Below are positions 43,191-52,990 of a DNA stretch of 64,000 nt, in pieces. Source of the DNA: Streptomyces noursei. GTDB taxonomy: Bacteria > Actinomycetota > Actinomycetes > Streptomycetales > Streptomycetaceae. Both the position numbers and the translations under genes were made by a program. The first letter of the stretch is position 1. Every line of letters starts with the position of its first letter. The DNA is taken from positions 930,001 to 994,000 of the forward strand of contig NZ_CP070326.1 in the NCBI RefSeq assembly GCF_016917755.1. The letters are read 5' to 3'. Below the pieces are notes generated by a model. The model ran no database searches, was not told the origin of the DNA, and saw only the letters and a program-made list of their open reading frames with translations.

Positions 43191-43655
43191 ATGGCGCTGC
43201 GCCACCGCACTGCTGACCGTGTCCACCACGACCGAGCGACCGCGCCCGCGCCGCGGGGGCGTGACATGGCCCGGCCCGTCCCGCAGTCACCGCACACACC
43301 CGCGGCCGCGGAGCTGCCCCGGGCTCCCGTGTACCGCGTGAACGGCCTCGTCGTCGACTGCGCGATCCGTCGCGCCTCCATCGATGGCCACCAACTCACC
43401 CTCACCTGTATGGAGTTCGAGCTGATCACCCATCTCGCCGCCCACCCCGACCGCGTCCACACTCGCCGCCGGCTGATGGAACTGGTCTGGCAGCAGGCGC
43501 CCATGGGCGACCTGCGCACCGTCGACGCCCACATCGCCCGCCTGCGTCGCAAACTCGGCCCCGACCACCGGTCGCTGATCCGCACCGTGCATCGGATCGG
43601 CTACGCGTTGAACCCGCAGCTGGTGCCCGCAAACCGCTCCGGGAACACCACCTGA
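43191..43655 (+). CDS. Stand-alone winged-helix (OmpR/PhoB C-terminal type) protein
   Basis: 154 aa from the ATG at 43191 (AGGAGACGAC). A 60-residue unordered N-terminus, then a complete OmpR-type DNA-binding domain: LTCMEFELITHLAAHPDRVH, TRRRLMELVWQQAPMGDLRT, VDAHIARLRRKLGPDHRSLI, RTVHRIGYAL. No receiver domain, so it is not a normal response regulator. It may regulate the neighbouring metal transporter operon. Confidence 0.85.
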   Translation: MALRHRTADRVHHDRATAPAPRGRDMARPVPQSPHTPAAAELPRAPVYRVNGLVVDCAIRRASIDGHQLTLTCMEFELITHLAAHPDRVHTRRRLMELVWQQAPMGDLRTVDAHIARLRRKLGPDHRSLIRTVHRIGYALNPQLVPANRSGNTT

Positions 43656-43706
43656 CCCCCTTCCCCTCCCACCGCTTCCCGACCGGAAGTGACTCACGAG
43701 GTACCC

Positions 43707-44071
43707 ATGCGATTCCTGCCCCGCACGCAGGCGAAGAAGAGCGCGCCACCCACCACCCCGGCCCCGACTCCCGCCACGATCCATATCCACTGCGACCACC
43801 AGGCCGCGGCCAAGATACGCGCGCTGTGCGTGCTGGCCCTCGGCAGACCCAGCGCCCACCTTCAGGCCCTGCACGCCATCCGGCCTACCTACGAGCGACG
43901 GTCGCCCTGGACGGTCCGGATACCGGCCCCCTGGACCACCTCGTCGACCAACTCTCCCGCGTGCCGTACGTCCGCGATCTGCACTGGCACCAGTGCCGCA
44001 CCCCGACACCCGACACCCAGGCACACCAGCAGGGAAGGGACGCGGCCGATGCACGCTGTCCGGGAGCCTGA
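43707..44071 (+). pseudogene. Small unknown protein with frameshift
   Basis: Frame 1: MRFLPRTQAKKSAPPTTPAP then AAKIRALCVLALGRPSAHLQ. Near 43885 the likely frame changes to YLRATVALDGPDTGPLDHLV then DQLSRVPYVRDLHWHQC. The conserved-looking second half is out of frame with the start, so the gene is probably broken. Confidence 0.5.
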
Positions 44072-44240
44072 CGTGGTGCTCCTCCCCGTCCGCACGGCAA
44101 CCGCGCCTTTCGCGGATGCCGAAGTCGGCGCCATGGTCGCCATGTTGAAGACGCTGGCCGGACCTATCCGGATCCAGCTGCTGCAGGCCCTGGCACTACA
44201 GGAACTCTCGGTCGGGGAGTTGTCGGCGCGCGCGTCGTAA
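44049..44240 (+). pseudogene. ArsR-family regulator, truncated
   Basis: 63 codons: FADAEVGAMVAMLKTLAGPI then RIQLLQALALQELSVGELSA and a stop TAA. This is the first half of an ArsR HTH; the recognition helix and wing are missing. Confidence 0.7.
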
Positions 44241-44260
44241 GCGGGCCTCCCGGTCACCGG

Positions 44261-45142
44261 TCAGGGCTGAAGGTTCTCCAGGTCCTCCAGGAGGCTGGGG
44301 TACTTCGGCTCCCAGCCGAGGGTCTGCCGGGTATGGGCGCTGGACGAGGGCTGGTCGGTCGCGAAGATCGGACCGAGAGGGCCGTACGTCTGCGGCGGCA
44401 CGGACTCGACCGGCAGGCCCAGCCGTCGGCCGATGACCGCGGCGATGTCCCGCACCCGGTCCCCCTCGTCGGCCACGGCGTGCCAGACGCTGCCGGCTTC
44501 CGCCTGTTCCAGGGCGAGCCGGAGGAGGACCGCCGCGTCGCGCGCGTGGACGGCCGGCCAGCGCTGTGTGCCGTCGCCCGGGTAGCCGGAGACCCCGGTC
44601 CGGCGTGCGATGCCGGTCAGCAGGCCGGCGAACCCACCAGTGCCCTGGTTGTGGACCGTGCGCGGCAGGCGTACGGCCGTACTCCGGACCCCGCGCGCGG
44701 CAAGGCCCAGGACCGCCGTGACGGCGCGGCCGCGACCGCCGACCGGTCCGTCGGTCGGCACCGGGTCGGCCTCGGTGGAGACACGGCCCGGGGCCTGGGG
44801 CGTGCCCGAGACGGTCACGAAGGGGCGGTTGCTGCCGATGAGTTCCTCGCCGAGGGCCGCGAGGGCGGCGCTCTCCTCAGTGACGTTCTTCGCGAGGGCC
44901 TCGGGGCTGCTGAAGTCGTTGCCGAACGCCAGGTGGACGACCCCGTCGGCCTGAGTGACGCCGCCCCGGAGGACGTCCAGATCGGCGAGGGCTCCCCGGA
45001 GCGGCTCGGCGCCGGCCGCCTCGGCGGCGAGCGCGGACGCGTCGGAACGGGCGAGCGCGAGGACGGTGTGGCCGTTGCCGAGCAGTTCGGCGACGACGGC
45101 TGACCCGATCAGACCGGTGGCACCGGTGACGAAGACACGCAT
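44261..45142 (-). CDS. NAD-dependent epimerase/dehydratase (extended SDR)
   Basis: 293 aa. VFVTGATGLIGSAVVAELLG is the Rossmann loop; VVHLAFGNDF and WPAVHARDAAVLLRLALEQA follow. The canonical YxxxK is absent (the region reads VGGRGRAV), as in atypical extended SDRs acting as NAD(P)-binding reductases. Divergent from a TetR gene with a strong shared operator. Confidence 0.85.
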   Translation of the reverse strand: MRVFVTGATGLIGSAVVAELLGNGHTVLALARSDASALAAEAAGAEPLRGALADLDVLRGGVTQADGVVHLAFGNDFSSPEALAKNVTEESAALAALGEELIGSNRPFVTVSGTPQAPGRVSTEADPVPTDGPVGGRGRAVTAVLGLAARGVRSTAVRLPRTVHNQGTGGFAGLLTGIARRTGVSGYPGDGTQRWPAVHARDAAVLLRLALEQAEAGSVWHAVADEGDRVRDIAAVIGRRLGLPVESVPPQTYGPLGPIFATDQPSSSAHTRQTLGWEPKYPSLLEDLENLQP

Positions 45143-45160
45143 GGAAATCCTCCCCCAAGT

Positions 45161-45214
45161 GATGGGACTCTTGTCCCGTCATACGGTACCAGGTGACGGG
45201 ACAAGAGTCCCATC
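45161..45214. promoter_or_regulatory. Double TetR operator: 21-bp arms, nested
   Basis: The two 21-bp arms (45161-45181 and 45194-45214) are perfect reverse complements, 12 bp apart. Each arm also contains GGGAC-TCTT-GTCCC or its complement, so two self-complementary 14-bp sites lie head to head in the divergent promoter region. Confidence 0.9.
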
Positions 45215-45229
45215 GCATATGCTGGCCCC

Positions 45230-45808
45230 ATGGGTAGGTGGGAACCAGGCGCACGCGAACGCCTCGTCGTGGCCGCATGCGACCTGTTCACCGAGCAGGG
45301 GTACGACGCCACGACGGTCGCGCAGATCGCCGAGCGCGCCGGGGTCACCAAGAGCACCTTCTTCCGGCACTTCCCCGACAAGCGCGAACTGCTGGTGGCC
45401 GGACAGGAGACGCTGAGCCGACTGCTGACCGAAGGGATCGCCGAGGCCCCCGGCCGCGCCACCCCACTAGAGGCGGTCGCCGCCGGTCTTGAGCGCGCGT
45501 CGAGCGCGATGGGCCCCATGAACCGCGAGCTCGCCCCGCGCCTCAAGGCGGCCGTCGCCGCCAGCGCCGAGCTGCAAGAGCGTGACGCCCTCAAGACCGT
45601 CAGCCTCGCTGCCGCGATGACGGCCGCCCTGGTCGCCCGCGGCCTGCCCGACCCCACCGCGGCCCTCGCGAGCGAGCTGGGCGTCCTCGCCTTCAAGCGC
45701 GGGTTCGCCGAATGGTCCGAAGGCGACCGTGACGGCAAAGTCGAACTCGCCGGATACGTCCTGGCGGCCCTGGACGAACTGCGCGCAGCGAGCGCATCGC
45801 TGGGCTGA
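45230..45808 (+). CDS. TetR-family repressor
   Basis: 192 aa. HTH: ERLVVAACDLFTEQGYDATT, VAQIAERAGVTKSTFFRHF, DKRELLVAGQETL. The 16-bp gap from the operator to the start shows direct self-repression. The divergent NAD-epimerase gene is its target. Confidence 0.93.
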   Translation: MGRWEPGARERLVVAACDLFTEQGYDATTVAQIAERAGVTKSTFFRHFPDKRELLVAGQETLSRLLTEGIAEAPGRATPLEAVAAGLERASSAMGPMNRELAPRLKAAVAASAELQERDALKTVSLAAAMTAALVARGLPDPTAALASELGVLAFKRGFAEWSEGDRDGKVELAGYVLAALDELRAASASLG

Positions 45809-45819
45809 TCGGACAGGTC

Positions 45820-46130
45820 CACCCGCCCATCAGCTTTGCCGCGTCGGCGCCGGGTGGCCTTGTTCGGCTAGTTGACCTCGATGACCGTGATGCCTTCGCT
45901 GTGCTGGTAGCGCGTCAGCGCCGCACCGTAGGAGCCGGTGCACTCGATGCCGGCCCGCCGCAGGCGACCGGAGGACCGCGCCCAAGCCAGGAGTTTCCGG
46001 TACCCGTTGCGAGTTGCGTGAAAGCTCCGGGTGTCCAGCCGGGCTCCCGTGACGGTGGCCACCGCGGCCACATGGGCATCCTTGTGGGTGGCCACCCCGA
46101 GCACAACGTCCTCGGACGGGGCAGCCGGAT
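45820..46130 (-). pseudogene. IS110-type transposase relic
   Basis: VVLGVATHKDAHVAAV (DEDD start, normally DTHKD), RKLLAWARSSGRLRRAGIEC and TGSYGAALTRYQHSEGITVI then VN-stop and PNKATRRRRGKAD in the same frame: the Gln codon of the family is a stop here. Cut off afterwards. Confidence 0.85.
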
Positions 46131-46379
46131 GGTGACGGGGACGGGTGGGTTGGGTCAAGCCGGGCACGGTCGCCCGCCTCCTGAACACCTCGGGAACACC
46201 GGTGGCCGACGCGGGGCCGGGTGAGGCGGTCAGGACTGTGACGGTGCCTGTCGCGAAGGCCCCCACCCCGATCTGAGATCTCAGTTTGCATTACAGAGAT
46301 CTCGACTGCCTTAATGCTGACAGTGAGCCGCTGCCACGCGGCCGAAAATCTCCGTATGTGACCATCGAGGAGTTGAGTG

Positions 46380-47213
46380 ATGACGATCTTCGAACCGATC
46401 ACGGGCCGCTATGTCGCGGTCAACGGTGCACGCACCTACTTCGACGAGGCCGGCGAAGGCATCCCGATCGTGTGCATTCACCCTGGGGCCACCGACTCTC
46501 GGATCTACCGGCACCTTCTGCCGTTGCTCGCCGAACGCGGATATCGCGCGATCGCGCCCGATCTTCCCGGGCACTGCCGTTCCTACCCGGCACAGTGGCA
46601 GCCGGGGACTTCCATTCACGACCACGCCGAGTTCGTGCACGCGTTCGTGGGCACGGTGCTGCCTGGAATCTCGCCCTTTGTGCTCGGCGCCTCTGTCGGG
46701 GGCCTGGCGGCACTGGATCTTGCCGCTCACCACGGAGAGGGCTATCGAGGCGTCGTCGCGATGCAAGCAGCGTCGTGGACACCGCTGTCGGCCGAGGCTG
46801 CCGCGTTGCTGGCAGGTCGGACAAGCGCGCCCGATGCCGGCTGGACGGATCACCTCGAGTACGCGGCGGTGACCTCGGCCAGCAAGAAGCTGACAGCCGA
46901 GCAGCAAACCGAGCTGAGGTGGCTCCAACGCAGCACCTCCCAGCAGGCCGGTCAGTTCGACGGTCAGGCGTGGGCTTCCCATGATCTGCGCGGCCGGCTC
47001 GGCGAGGTGCGGTGCCCGGTCCTGCTCGTGCAGGGCACCGACGATTTCTTCGTGCAGGATGAGCTGGTTGACGACACGGTCGCCGAGATGGGCTCGGCGG
47101 CGCAGCTGCTGAGGGTGCCTGACATCGGGCATTACCCACCGCTTGAGAATCCGGAGTGGGTTGCGCAGGTCGCAGACACTTTTGTGAAGCAGTTGACGGC
47201 AACGGCGGACTGA
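46380..47213 (+). CDS. Alpha/beta-hydrolase
   Basis: 277 aa from the ATG at 46380 (GAGGAG upstream). IVCIHPGATDSRIYRHLLPL (oxyanion loop), nucleophile FVLGASVGGLAALDLA (GxSxG), acid PVLLVQGTDDFFVQD and His VPDIGHYPPLENPE. Normal length. Substrate unknown. Confidence 0.92.
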   Translation: MTIFEPITGRYVAVNGARTYFDEAGEGIPIVCIHPGATDSRIYRHLLPLLAERGYRAIAPDLPGHCRSYPAQWQPGTSIHDHAEFVHAFVGTVLPGISPFVLGASVGGLAALDLAAHHGEGYRGVVAMQAASWTPLSAEAAALLAGRTSAPDAGWTDHLEYAAVTSASKKLTAEQQTELRWLQRSTSQQAGQFDGQAWASHDLRGRLGEVRCPVLLVQGTDDFFVQDELVDDTVAEMGSAAQLLRVPDIGHYPPLENPEWVAQVADTFVKQLTATAD

Positions 47214-47528
47214 TCGTTTGCCCTGGCCCCCTGTTTCGCCACCCTCAGGCCGACGGGTTCGATTGCACCCGCGCGAGGTCCGGCGAGGCGAATGCCGACG
47301 GAAGGGGCCAGGCAAGACCGGACGGCGGTGGCAAACGCCACGAGGCGCAGCCGACAGCCGGCCGCGAAGACGATCACGACCGGCGTCTGGCGGGCCACCT
47401 TTACGGCGTCGGCCGCCACCCGCGGCACATGGTCTCCCCGGACGAACGCCTACCGCATCCAGCGCCTGCAGCCGCGCGCTAAGATCCAAGAACTTCCAGC
47501 TGGGATACCACATCCCTAGGATGGGTGC
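47214..47528. other. Intergenic region
   Basis: 315 bp with no supported gene. TAGGAT at 47516-47521, just ahead of the GTG at 47529, would fit a -10 of a leaderless transcript of the GntR gene. Confidence 0.4.
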
Positions 47529-48245
47529 GTGAAGTATCTGCCCGCCATCCTCAGCACGGACCACCCCAGCCTGAGCGCCACCGAGCGCGCATATCTCGAA
47601 ATCAAGCGGCGGATCATCGAGCTTGACCTGGCCCCCGGCGCCCGTGTCACCAAGACGGATCTGACACGGTTGACCGACGCCGGCGCCATGCCGGTGAGAG
47701 AAGCTCTGACCCGGCTGCAGCGCGACGGGCTGGTCGATGCGCTCCCCCGCTCGGGATACCGGATCCTGCCTGTGACCTTGAAGGGGGCACGCGATCTGTG
47801 CGCCTTCCGCCGGCTTCTGGAGACGGAGACCGCCACCCTCGCGGCAGAGCGCGGCTGCCCGCAGAATGATCTCGCCCGCATGGAAGAACTCCTCGGCCAG
47901 TCCTACGAGCCAGGCGATACAGAGAGCATCGAGGCGTTCCTCCGCGCCACTTTGGAGTTCGATGCGATCATCGCCGACAACTGCGGCAACGACAGGCTGG
48001 CCCGGTCGGTCATCCAGGTCTTCGACGAGCTGGAACGAGTTCTGCGGATCGCCTTGGGATCGCTTCCGTTCTCGGACTCAGCCGCGCATCAACGACGCGC
48101 GGTCTGGGAAACGATCCGCGACCGCGATCCGGTCGCGGCCCGAGCCGCCATGGACAACCGCACGCGAACCTCTCAGCAGCAGATCATCGACGCGCTCACG
48201 GCCAGCCCGTCGATCGCCGAGGCGAGCATCACCATCTCCCGATGA
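47529..48245 (+). CDS. GntR/FadR-family regulator (FCD)
   Basis: 238 aa. N-terminal winged helix: AYLEIKRRIIELDLAPGARV, MPVREALTRLQRDGLVDALP. FCD effector domain with LCAFRRLLETETATLAAERG, a metal/ligand pocket (RATLEFDAIIADNCGNDRL). Start GTG has no clear ribosome site; leaderless translation is likely. Confidence 0.9.
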   Translation: MKYLPAILSTDHPSLSATERAYLEIKRRIIELDLAPGARVTKTDLTRLTDAGAMPVREALTRLQRDGLVDALPRSGYRILPVTLKGARDLCAFRRLLETETATLAAERGCPQNDLARMEELLGQSYEPGDTESIEAFLRATLEFDAIIADNCGNDRLARSVIQVFDELERVLRIALGSLPFSDSAAHQRRAVWETIRDRDPVAARAAMDNRTRTSQQQIIDALTASPSIAEASITISR

Positions 48246-48261
48246 GACGTCTCCGTTGACC

Positions 48262-48420
48262 GCGGCCCCCTTTCTACAGGGAGGGGATTCCTGGCTCAGG
48301 CCGCCTCCTGGACCGACTTCCCGAGTCCCCGCGGCTTCCGGTCCTCCCGGATCTCGAAGTCCACTGCAACTCCCTGCGGACGGGGCGTTGCAACGACCGC
48401 TTGAACTGAAGCCACGGGGC
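48262..48420 (-). pseudogene. Possible IS605 TnpB 3' end / right end
   Basis: Minus strand: VPSPVASVQAVVATPRPQGV, AVDFEIREDRKPRGLGKSVQ then EAA-stop and, after it, the hairpin-like GAATCCCCTCCCT-GTAGA-AAGGGG typical of IS200/IS605 right ends. Only a tail is left; a TnpB identity is from memory of similar C-terminal tails. Confidence 0.35.
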
Positions 48421-48870
48421 TGGGGACTCAGCAGGGATCAGGGGAACTCACGGGATGTCGCCCACAATGGCGGACGATCAGCATCAGATCAATCGTGGCG
48501 TGAAGCCGTCCAAGCAGACGGGCTCACACATCCAGCACCACTGGAGGGGCACGGCCGCCTGCGGGTCGACCCGCAGGACACCTCGAAGTGAGCTGACTCG
48601 ATGTCAGCTAGGTCAGCAACGAGTCAGCAACGGTACGATCAAAACCGACCAGAGATGAGTGAAACTACAACCTGACATGAACCGGGGTTAACCCCTTGAC
48701 CTGGCAAGATGCTAGTCACGAGGTCAACCCAAGCCCCAACTCAACCTGATTCGGGCGATCCCGCGCATCATGGGCAGTCCACCGCCACCAACTACCCCTC
48801 CGTCGTGAGGCCCCGGCAACGCAACACCAATCCCTCAAAGCACGCTCCCGCTCGACGCGACCGCCAGCCG
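48421..48870. other. Non-coding region
   Basis: About 450 bp with no gene. Contains the perfect palindrome GGGGTTAACCCC at 48684-48695 and GTCAGC direct repeats near 48603-48635 (GGTCAGCAACGA, GTCAGCAACGG). Possibly an old element boundary. Confidence 0.4.
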
Positions 48871-49500
48871 TCATACCGCGGCGTAGCTGAGGCGGAACAG
48901 GTCCCGGGCGCGCACCAGGTCCCGCTCGGTGCGCAGTTGGACCTCCGGGTTGCCGGTGCCGTGGTGGCCGAGCCCGGTAACGTTCCGGGTGTAGCCGGGG
49001 ATGAGGTCGACCGTCTTCGGGTTGGCCTTGAGGTAGACGAGCAGTTTGGTCTGCCGGGGCGGGATGGCACAGGCGGAGTCGCACAGCCGCTGGTAGGCGA
49101 CGTACTGCTGGCGCTGCACCCGTGTGACGCCGTCCCCGACGCCGAGCAGCGCCTCGTCGACCGCCTGGACCGCCTCGGCCAGCTCCGCCAGCGCTCCACC
49201 CTGCTGCCGAACACCCCGCTGCCCGGCCGCGCTCCACGGGATCTGGCACGCGACCATCGCCCCCAGTCGTTCGCGGACCAAGGTGCGGAAGGCATCCCTG
49301 TGCGCCACGAGCCAGGACATGTAGGACAGGCCCTGGTTGATCACTCCGGAGTCAGTGCCCCGCTTGTGCTCCACGACGACCGGCGAACCGTTCTCGTCGA
49401 TACCCAGCGAGTCGATGCGCCCACCGTCGCCGTCACAGCCAACGACGTACTCGCTCGCCAGAAAGCTCACGCCCAGCATCGTCTCCACGCAGAGATCCCG
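48871..49500 (-). pseudogene. DUF91/NucS-like nuclease with DUF5655 tail, degraded
   Basis: FLASEYVVGCDGDGGRIDSL then GSPVVVEHKRG is the PD-(D/E)XK-type core (D, then E-K); LVYLKANPKTVDLIPGYTRN then GNPEVQLRTERDLVRARDLF is the DUF5655 end. The first 30-40 residues and about 50 residues between the domains are missing compared with family members. The upstream end abuts an IS5 remnant, so insertion probably truncated it. Confidence 0.65.
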
Positions 49501-49619
49501 GCCACGAAGAACTCGTGAGATCCTGCCGATACGGACCCCACGGGCCGCCTACGTCCCACGAGTTCGAGACAGCCACTCGTCTCGCATACGCCCCAAACTC
49601 CAGGCGACTCTGGGGTGTT

Positions 49620-50020
49620 AACCGACCCGAGGCCGTGATCATCCGGCTCGACGGTGATACCGCCGGGCAGCTCTTTCTGCAGCTCCCCTTTTCCCTCGCC
49701 CCTGCGGCGTGCTGGTGGGCCCGGCACGCGGTGGAGTCGATGTTGAGGTCCCAGGTGATGAGCTCGCTGGCGTCGGCCTGGGCCTGCAGTTCGGCGAAGA
49801 TCCGCTGCCAGGTGCCGTCCCGCTGCCAGCGGCGAAACAGGTCGTACACCCGGGCCCAGGGTCCGTACCGCTCCTGCACGTCCCGCCACGGCACGCCGGC
49901 GCGGGTGCGGAAACCGTATGCCGTCGATCAGCTACCGCCTGGTCCATATCAGGGGCCGCCCCGGCTTCTTACCCCTGGGCAACAGCGGCTCCAGGCGAGC
50001 ACTGCGCATCCGTCAGTTCT
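49620..50020 (-). pseudogene. IS5-family transposase relic 1
   Basis: Minus strand: LEPLLPRGKKPGRPLIWT (followed by a stop), QLIDGIRFRTRAGVPWRDV, RYGPWARVYDLFRRWQRDGT, LITWDLNIDSTACRAHQHAA, LPGGITVEPDDHGLG in changing frames. Remains of one IS5 element with several frameshifts; only the first third to half is left. Confidence 0.85.
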
Positions 50021-50260
50021 CCACGTGCCACAGATCAAGATCGCTGGACCGCCAGACGTCGCTGGGCCTGGCGATCCCGCTGTTGTTGCGGTGAAGGGGG
50101 TATGGCTAGCTCCGTCGTAGACGGAGATCCGTGTGTCACCAATGTCCGGCAGTTTCATACCTAGGGCGCACGCGCAAGCGGGATGCCCCCCGAGCCGATG
50201 GCCGGGTGCAATCCGTGAACGGTCGCTCAACCGCCGAGGTCGCGCTCGCCGCGGTCGACG

Positions 50261-50527
50261 TTGGAGCGGAGACCCTTCAGACATGCCCCAATCCAGTACA
50301 GCGGGCTGTTGGGCCTCTACGAGCGCCCGTACCGCCTCTTCGCCTTCGACGACCTCATCGTCAACACGACAGGCACCGGACTCGGCTGGGTCCTCACCGG
50401 GCCGCTCGCTCGCGTCCTTCCCCATCGCGATGCCTTGAACGACCGCGCGCTCGACCAACTCACCGCCGGCAAGACCCCCTTCGCCCGCCGTCTCGTCGCA
50501 CTGCCGCTGGGCACGGTTCGCATCTGA
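50261..50527 (+). pseudogene. VanZ-like membrane protein, C-terminal relic
   Basis: RLFAFDDLIVNTTGTGLGWV, then GPLARVLPHRDALNDRALDQ and TPFARRLVALPLG resembles the last part of VanZ-family proteins (FD-DDLL-NT-G---G). The first helices are missing. Confidence 0.5.
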
Positions 50528-50743
50528 TCCACCTTTTCCGCATTGAGCGATGACATGCGCAGGCCATAGGTATATGGTTTCGGCCACTGTTACCCAGGGT
50601 GTTGCTTTGGCCCGCGATCGATCTGGTGGTTGATCGCTGCAGTGTCCCGGGGTGCAGTGCCCTACCCCCCTCACAGCTCTGCCCGCGTGCACCGGACCAG
50701 GTCGTGCCAGACCGGGCTCGTGCGCGCCGCAGAAAGGCATGCC

Positions 50744-52471
50744 ATGTCCCGAATACGGGTCACGAGACCCGCCGCTCTGACCGCGCTGGCAGGCGTAGGC
50801 GCCTGTCTGGCAATCATCGTCGTGCCGTCCGCGTTCGCGGGCACGACCACCCCGGCCGGCGGCACCTGCACGATCCGCCCCGCGGAGAAGGACTCCGAGG
50901 CGCCGCTCAGCTGCCTCGGCGTCACCGCTTCTCTCGACCACCTGCCTGCTGTCGGCGAGCAGGCCACCCTCACCGTGGACGTCCAGGCGCAGGCCGACGT
51001 CCAGCACGCTGGACTGTCCGTCCAACTGCCGCCCGCACTACGGATGATCGGCGGGGAGTCCGGCCTCGCCGCACCCACGACGGACACCTTCGGCCAGCGC
51101 ACCAGCAAGACGTTCGCCCTCACCCCCGGCACCCGCATCGTCCAGCTCAAGGTCAAGGCCGTCGCCCCCGGACCCGCCCAGATCCAGGCGGACATCAGCG
51201 ACATCGACCGTCCCGACCCGCGTCGTGCCGGGCACGACTCGGTGGAACTCACCGTCGGCACGTCCAAGGGCTCCTCCGACAAGGGCATCTCGGTCACCAA
51301 GGCCGACGCGTCCCCGGTCCACCGCCCCGGGGTCGGCACCCGTCCGGCCCGCCCGGTTACGCCCAAGGCCCCTGCTCCTTCCCGTGCCCATGCCTCGGCT
51401 GCCTCGATCGCTTCGGCCCCGGCCTCCCCGCGCGTCACCGCCGCAGCCGCCGCCCAGGTCTGTGTCAGCGGCACCTTCCGCAACCGCTTCCAGTCCGCCG
51501 AGGGCGGCAGTTGGAACGGCAAGGCCAACCGGGACGAGCCGATCAGCAACGCCAACATCACCCTGTGGGGCAAGCCGACCCCCAACAGCGGTACGCAGAA
51601 GCTCGCCACGGGGATGACCGGCAACGGCGACGGCAAGTTCAACCTCTGCTACACCCCGAGCGCCTCCGTCACCCCCCAGGCATGGGTGGAGTTCCAGACG
51701 CAGGCCGGCCAGATGTGGTCGGTGGTCGACGCCAACGGCGGTCTCTACTCCACCGCCACGTACTCGCTGAACAACATCTCGGGCACCACCAACCTGGGCA
51801 ACGTGTACGCCAACGACGGGCAGAGCCGCGCCTGGCACGCCCTCGACACCCTCAACAAGCTGTGGTGGAACCGCGGTTCCACGACCAACTGCTGGGCAAG
51901 CAGCCAACAGGACGGCCACTGCACGCCCATCACCGTCCAGTGGTACCCCGGCTCCACCGACGGCACGTACTGGAGCACCGGCGAGGACAAGATCCACCTC
52001 GCGGACAACGATCCCGACTCCGAGCACACCACCGCCCACGAGGCGGGCCACGCCCTCATGGGCAAGCTCTACCACGGCTGGTGGCCGAACGTGAGCAACT
52101 GCTCGCCCCACTACGTCAACCGCACCTCCTCCACCAGCTGCGGCTGGACCGAGGGCTTCGCCAACGCGGTGGCGTTCCACACCTTCAACGACACCACGTA
52201 CTACTGGGGCAACGGCAGCTCCATGAACCTCGCCAATGACCGCTCCACGACCGGCATCGACCCAGGCGACGCCTGCGAGGCCCGCGTCGCCACCGCGCTG
52301 GTCGACCTGTGGTCCCAGGTCGACGGCGGCTGGATGAGGAGCAACACCATGATGACCAAGACCTGGCAGTCCAGCTTCCGCGAGTACTTCGTCAACGACC
52401 GGCCCGACTACGGCCTGGACAGCGGCACGACGGCCCAGAACATCCTCTACAACCACACCATCCAGTACTGA
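50744..52471 (+). CDS. Secreted zinc metalloprotease
   Basis: 575 aa. Signal peptide about residues 1-30 ([19 protein letters not shown], cleavage AFA). N-terminal immunoglobulin-like segment (70-170), a Pro/Ala linker (200-240), a domain with [11 protein letters not shown], then the catalytic region with [20 protein letters not shown], an HExxH motif with His 432 and 436. Several Cys (NCWAS, DGHC, NCSPH, SCGW) suggest disulfides. A strong terminator follows. Extracellular. Confidence 0.88.
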   Translation: MSRIRVTRPAALTALAGVGACLAIIVVPSAFAGTTTPAGGTCTIRPAEKDSEAPLSCLGVTASLDHLPAVGEQATLTVDVQAQADVQHAGLSVQLPPALRMIGGESGLAAPTTDTFGQRTSKTFALTPGTRIVQLKVKAVAPGPAQIQADISDIDRPDPRRAGHDSVELTVGTSKGSSDKGISVTKADASPVHRPGVGTRPARPVTPKAPAPSRAHASAASIASAPASPRVTAAAAAQVCVSGTFRNRFQSAEGGSWNGKANRDEPISNANITLWGKPTPNSGTQKLATGMTGNGDGKFNLCYTPSASVTPQAWVEFQTQAGQMWSVVDANGGLYSTATYSLNNISGTTNLGNVYANDGQSRAWHALDTLNKLWWNRGSTTNCWASSQQDGHCTPITVQWYPGSTDGTYWSTGEDKIHLADNDPDSEHTTAHEAGHALMGKLYHGWWPNVSNCSPHYVNRTSSTSCGWTEGFANAVAFHTFNDTTYYWGNGSSMNLANDRSTTGIDPGDACEARVATALVDLWSQVDGGWMRSNTMMTKTWQSSFREYFVNDRPDYGLDSGTTAQNILYNHTIQY

Positions 52472-52498
52472 TACTGACTGTTGTCAGCTGCACAAACC

Positions 52499-52531
52499 CA
52501 TGGACCGGGCCGGCAGTCGGCCCGGTCCATG
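52499..52531 (+). terminator. Strong hairpin terminator
   Basis: CATGGACCGGGCCG (52499-52512) pairs perfectly with CGGCCCGGTCCATG (52518-52531) over a 5-nt loop, 28 bp after the protease stop. Confidence 0.9.
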
Positions 52532-52599
52532 CCTGGGCGTGCTTGATCTTCAGCACCGCGCCGATGAAGCCCTCGGCCGTTCGCGCGCCGGGCCGAGCA

Positions 52600-52850
52600 C
52601 GAAGATTCAGCTATCCAGTGAGGGCGGGCTGCGGCCTCTTGCGCTGCTGGTCGAGTACGACGACGACACACCCATGACCGTCACCGAACTCCAGGACAGC
52701 GTTCGCCGCGTGCTCGGCGCGGACCTGCCCTTGGGAGAACCGATCCGGCTGTCGCGGTTCGCGTTCAAAGCCCGGCAGGCCGAGCGCTACCGGGACGGGC
52801 GGATCCTGCTGGCCGGCGACGCGGCGCACCTGTTCCCCGCCACCGGTGAT
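52600..52850 (+). pseudogene. FAD monooxygenase, internal fragment
   Basis: MTVTELQDSVRRVLGADLPL, then FAFKARQAERYRDGRILLAG and DAAHLFPATG (the GD-AH-P FAD motif). It stops abruptly after this motif; both ends are missing. An intact family member lies on the opposite strand 140 bp away. Confidence 0.8.
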
Positions 52851-52990
52851 GTAGCAATTCCTGCAAGTCCGCGGGCATCGGAACAGCAGCCGGGTCGTCG
52901 AACGGGAAGTGCACGCGTACTTCTCGAACTTCAAGGTCAGCACGACCAAGCTGCAGCTGCGACCGGGGCACCTCCGTCGAGGCGCCCCGG

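Noticed and set aside
51038..52456. Minus-strand frame over the metalloprotease
   Set aside because: Shadow; low-complexity Val/Gly/Ala sequence, no ribosome site.
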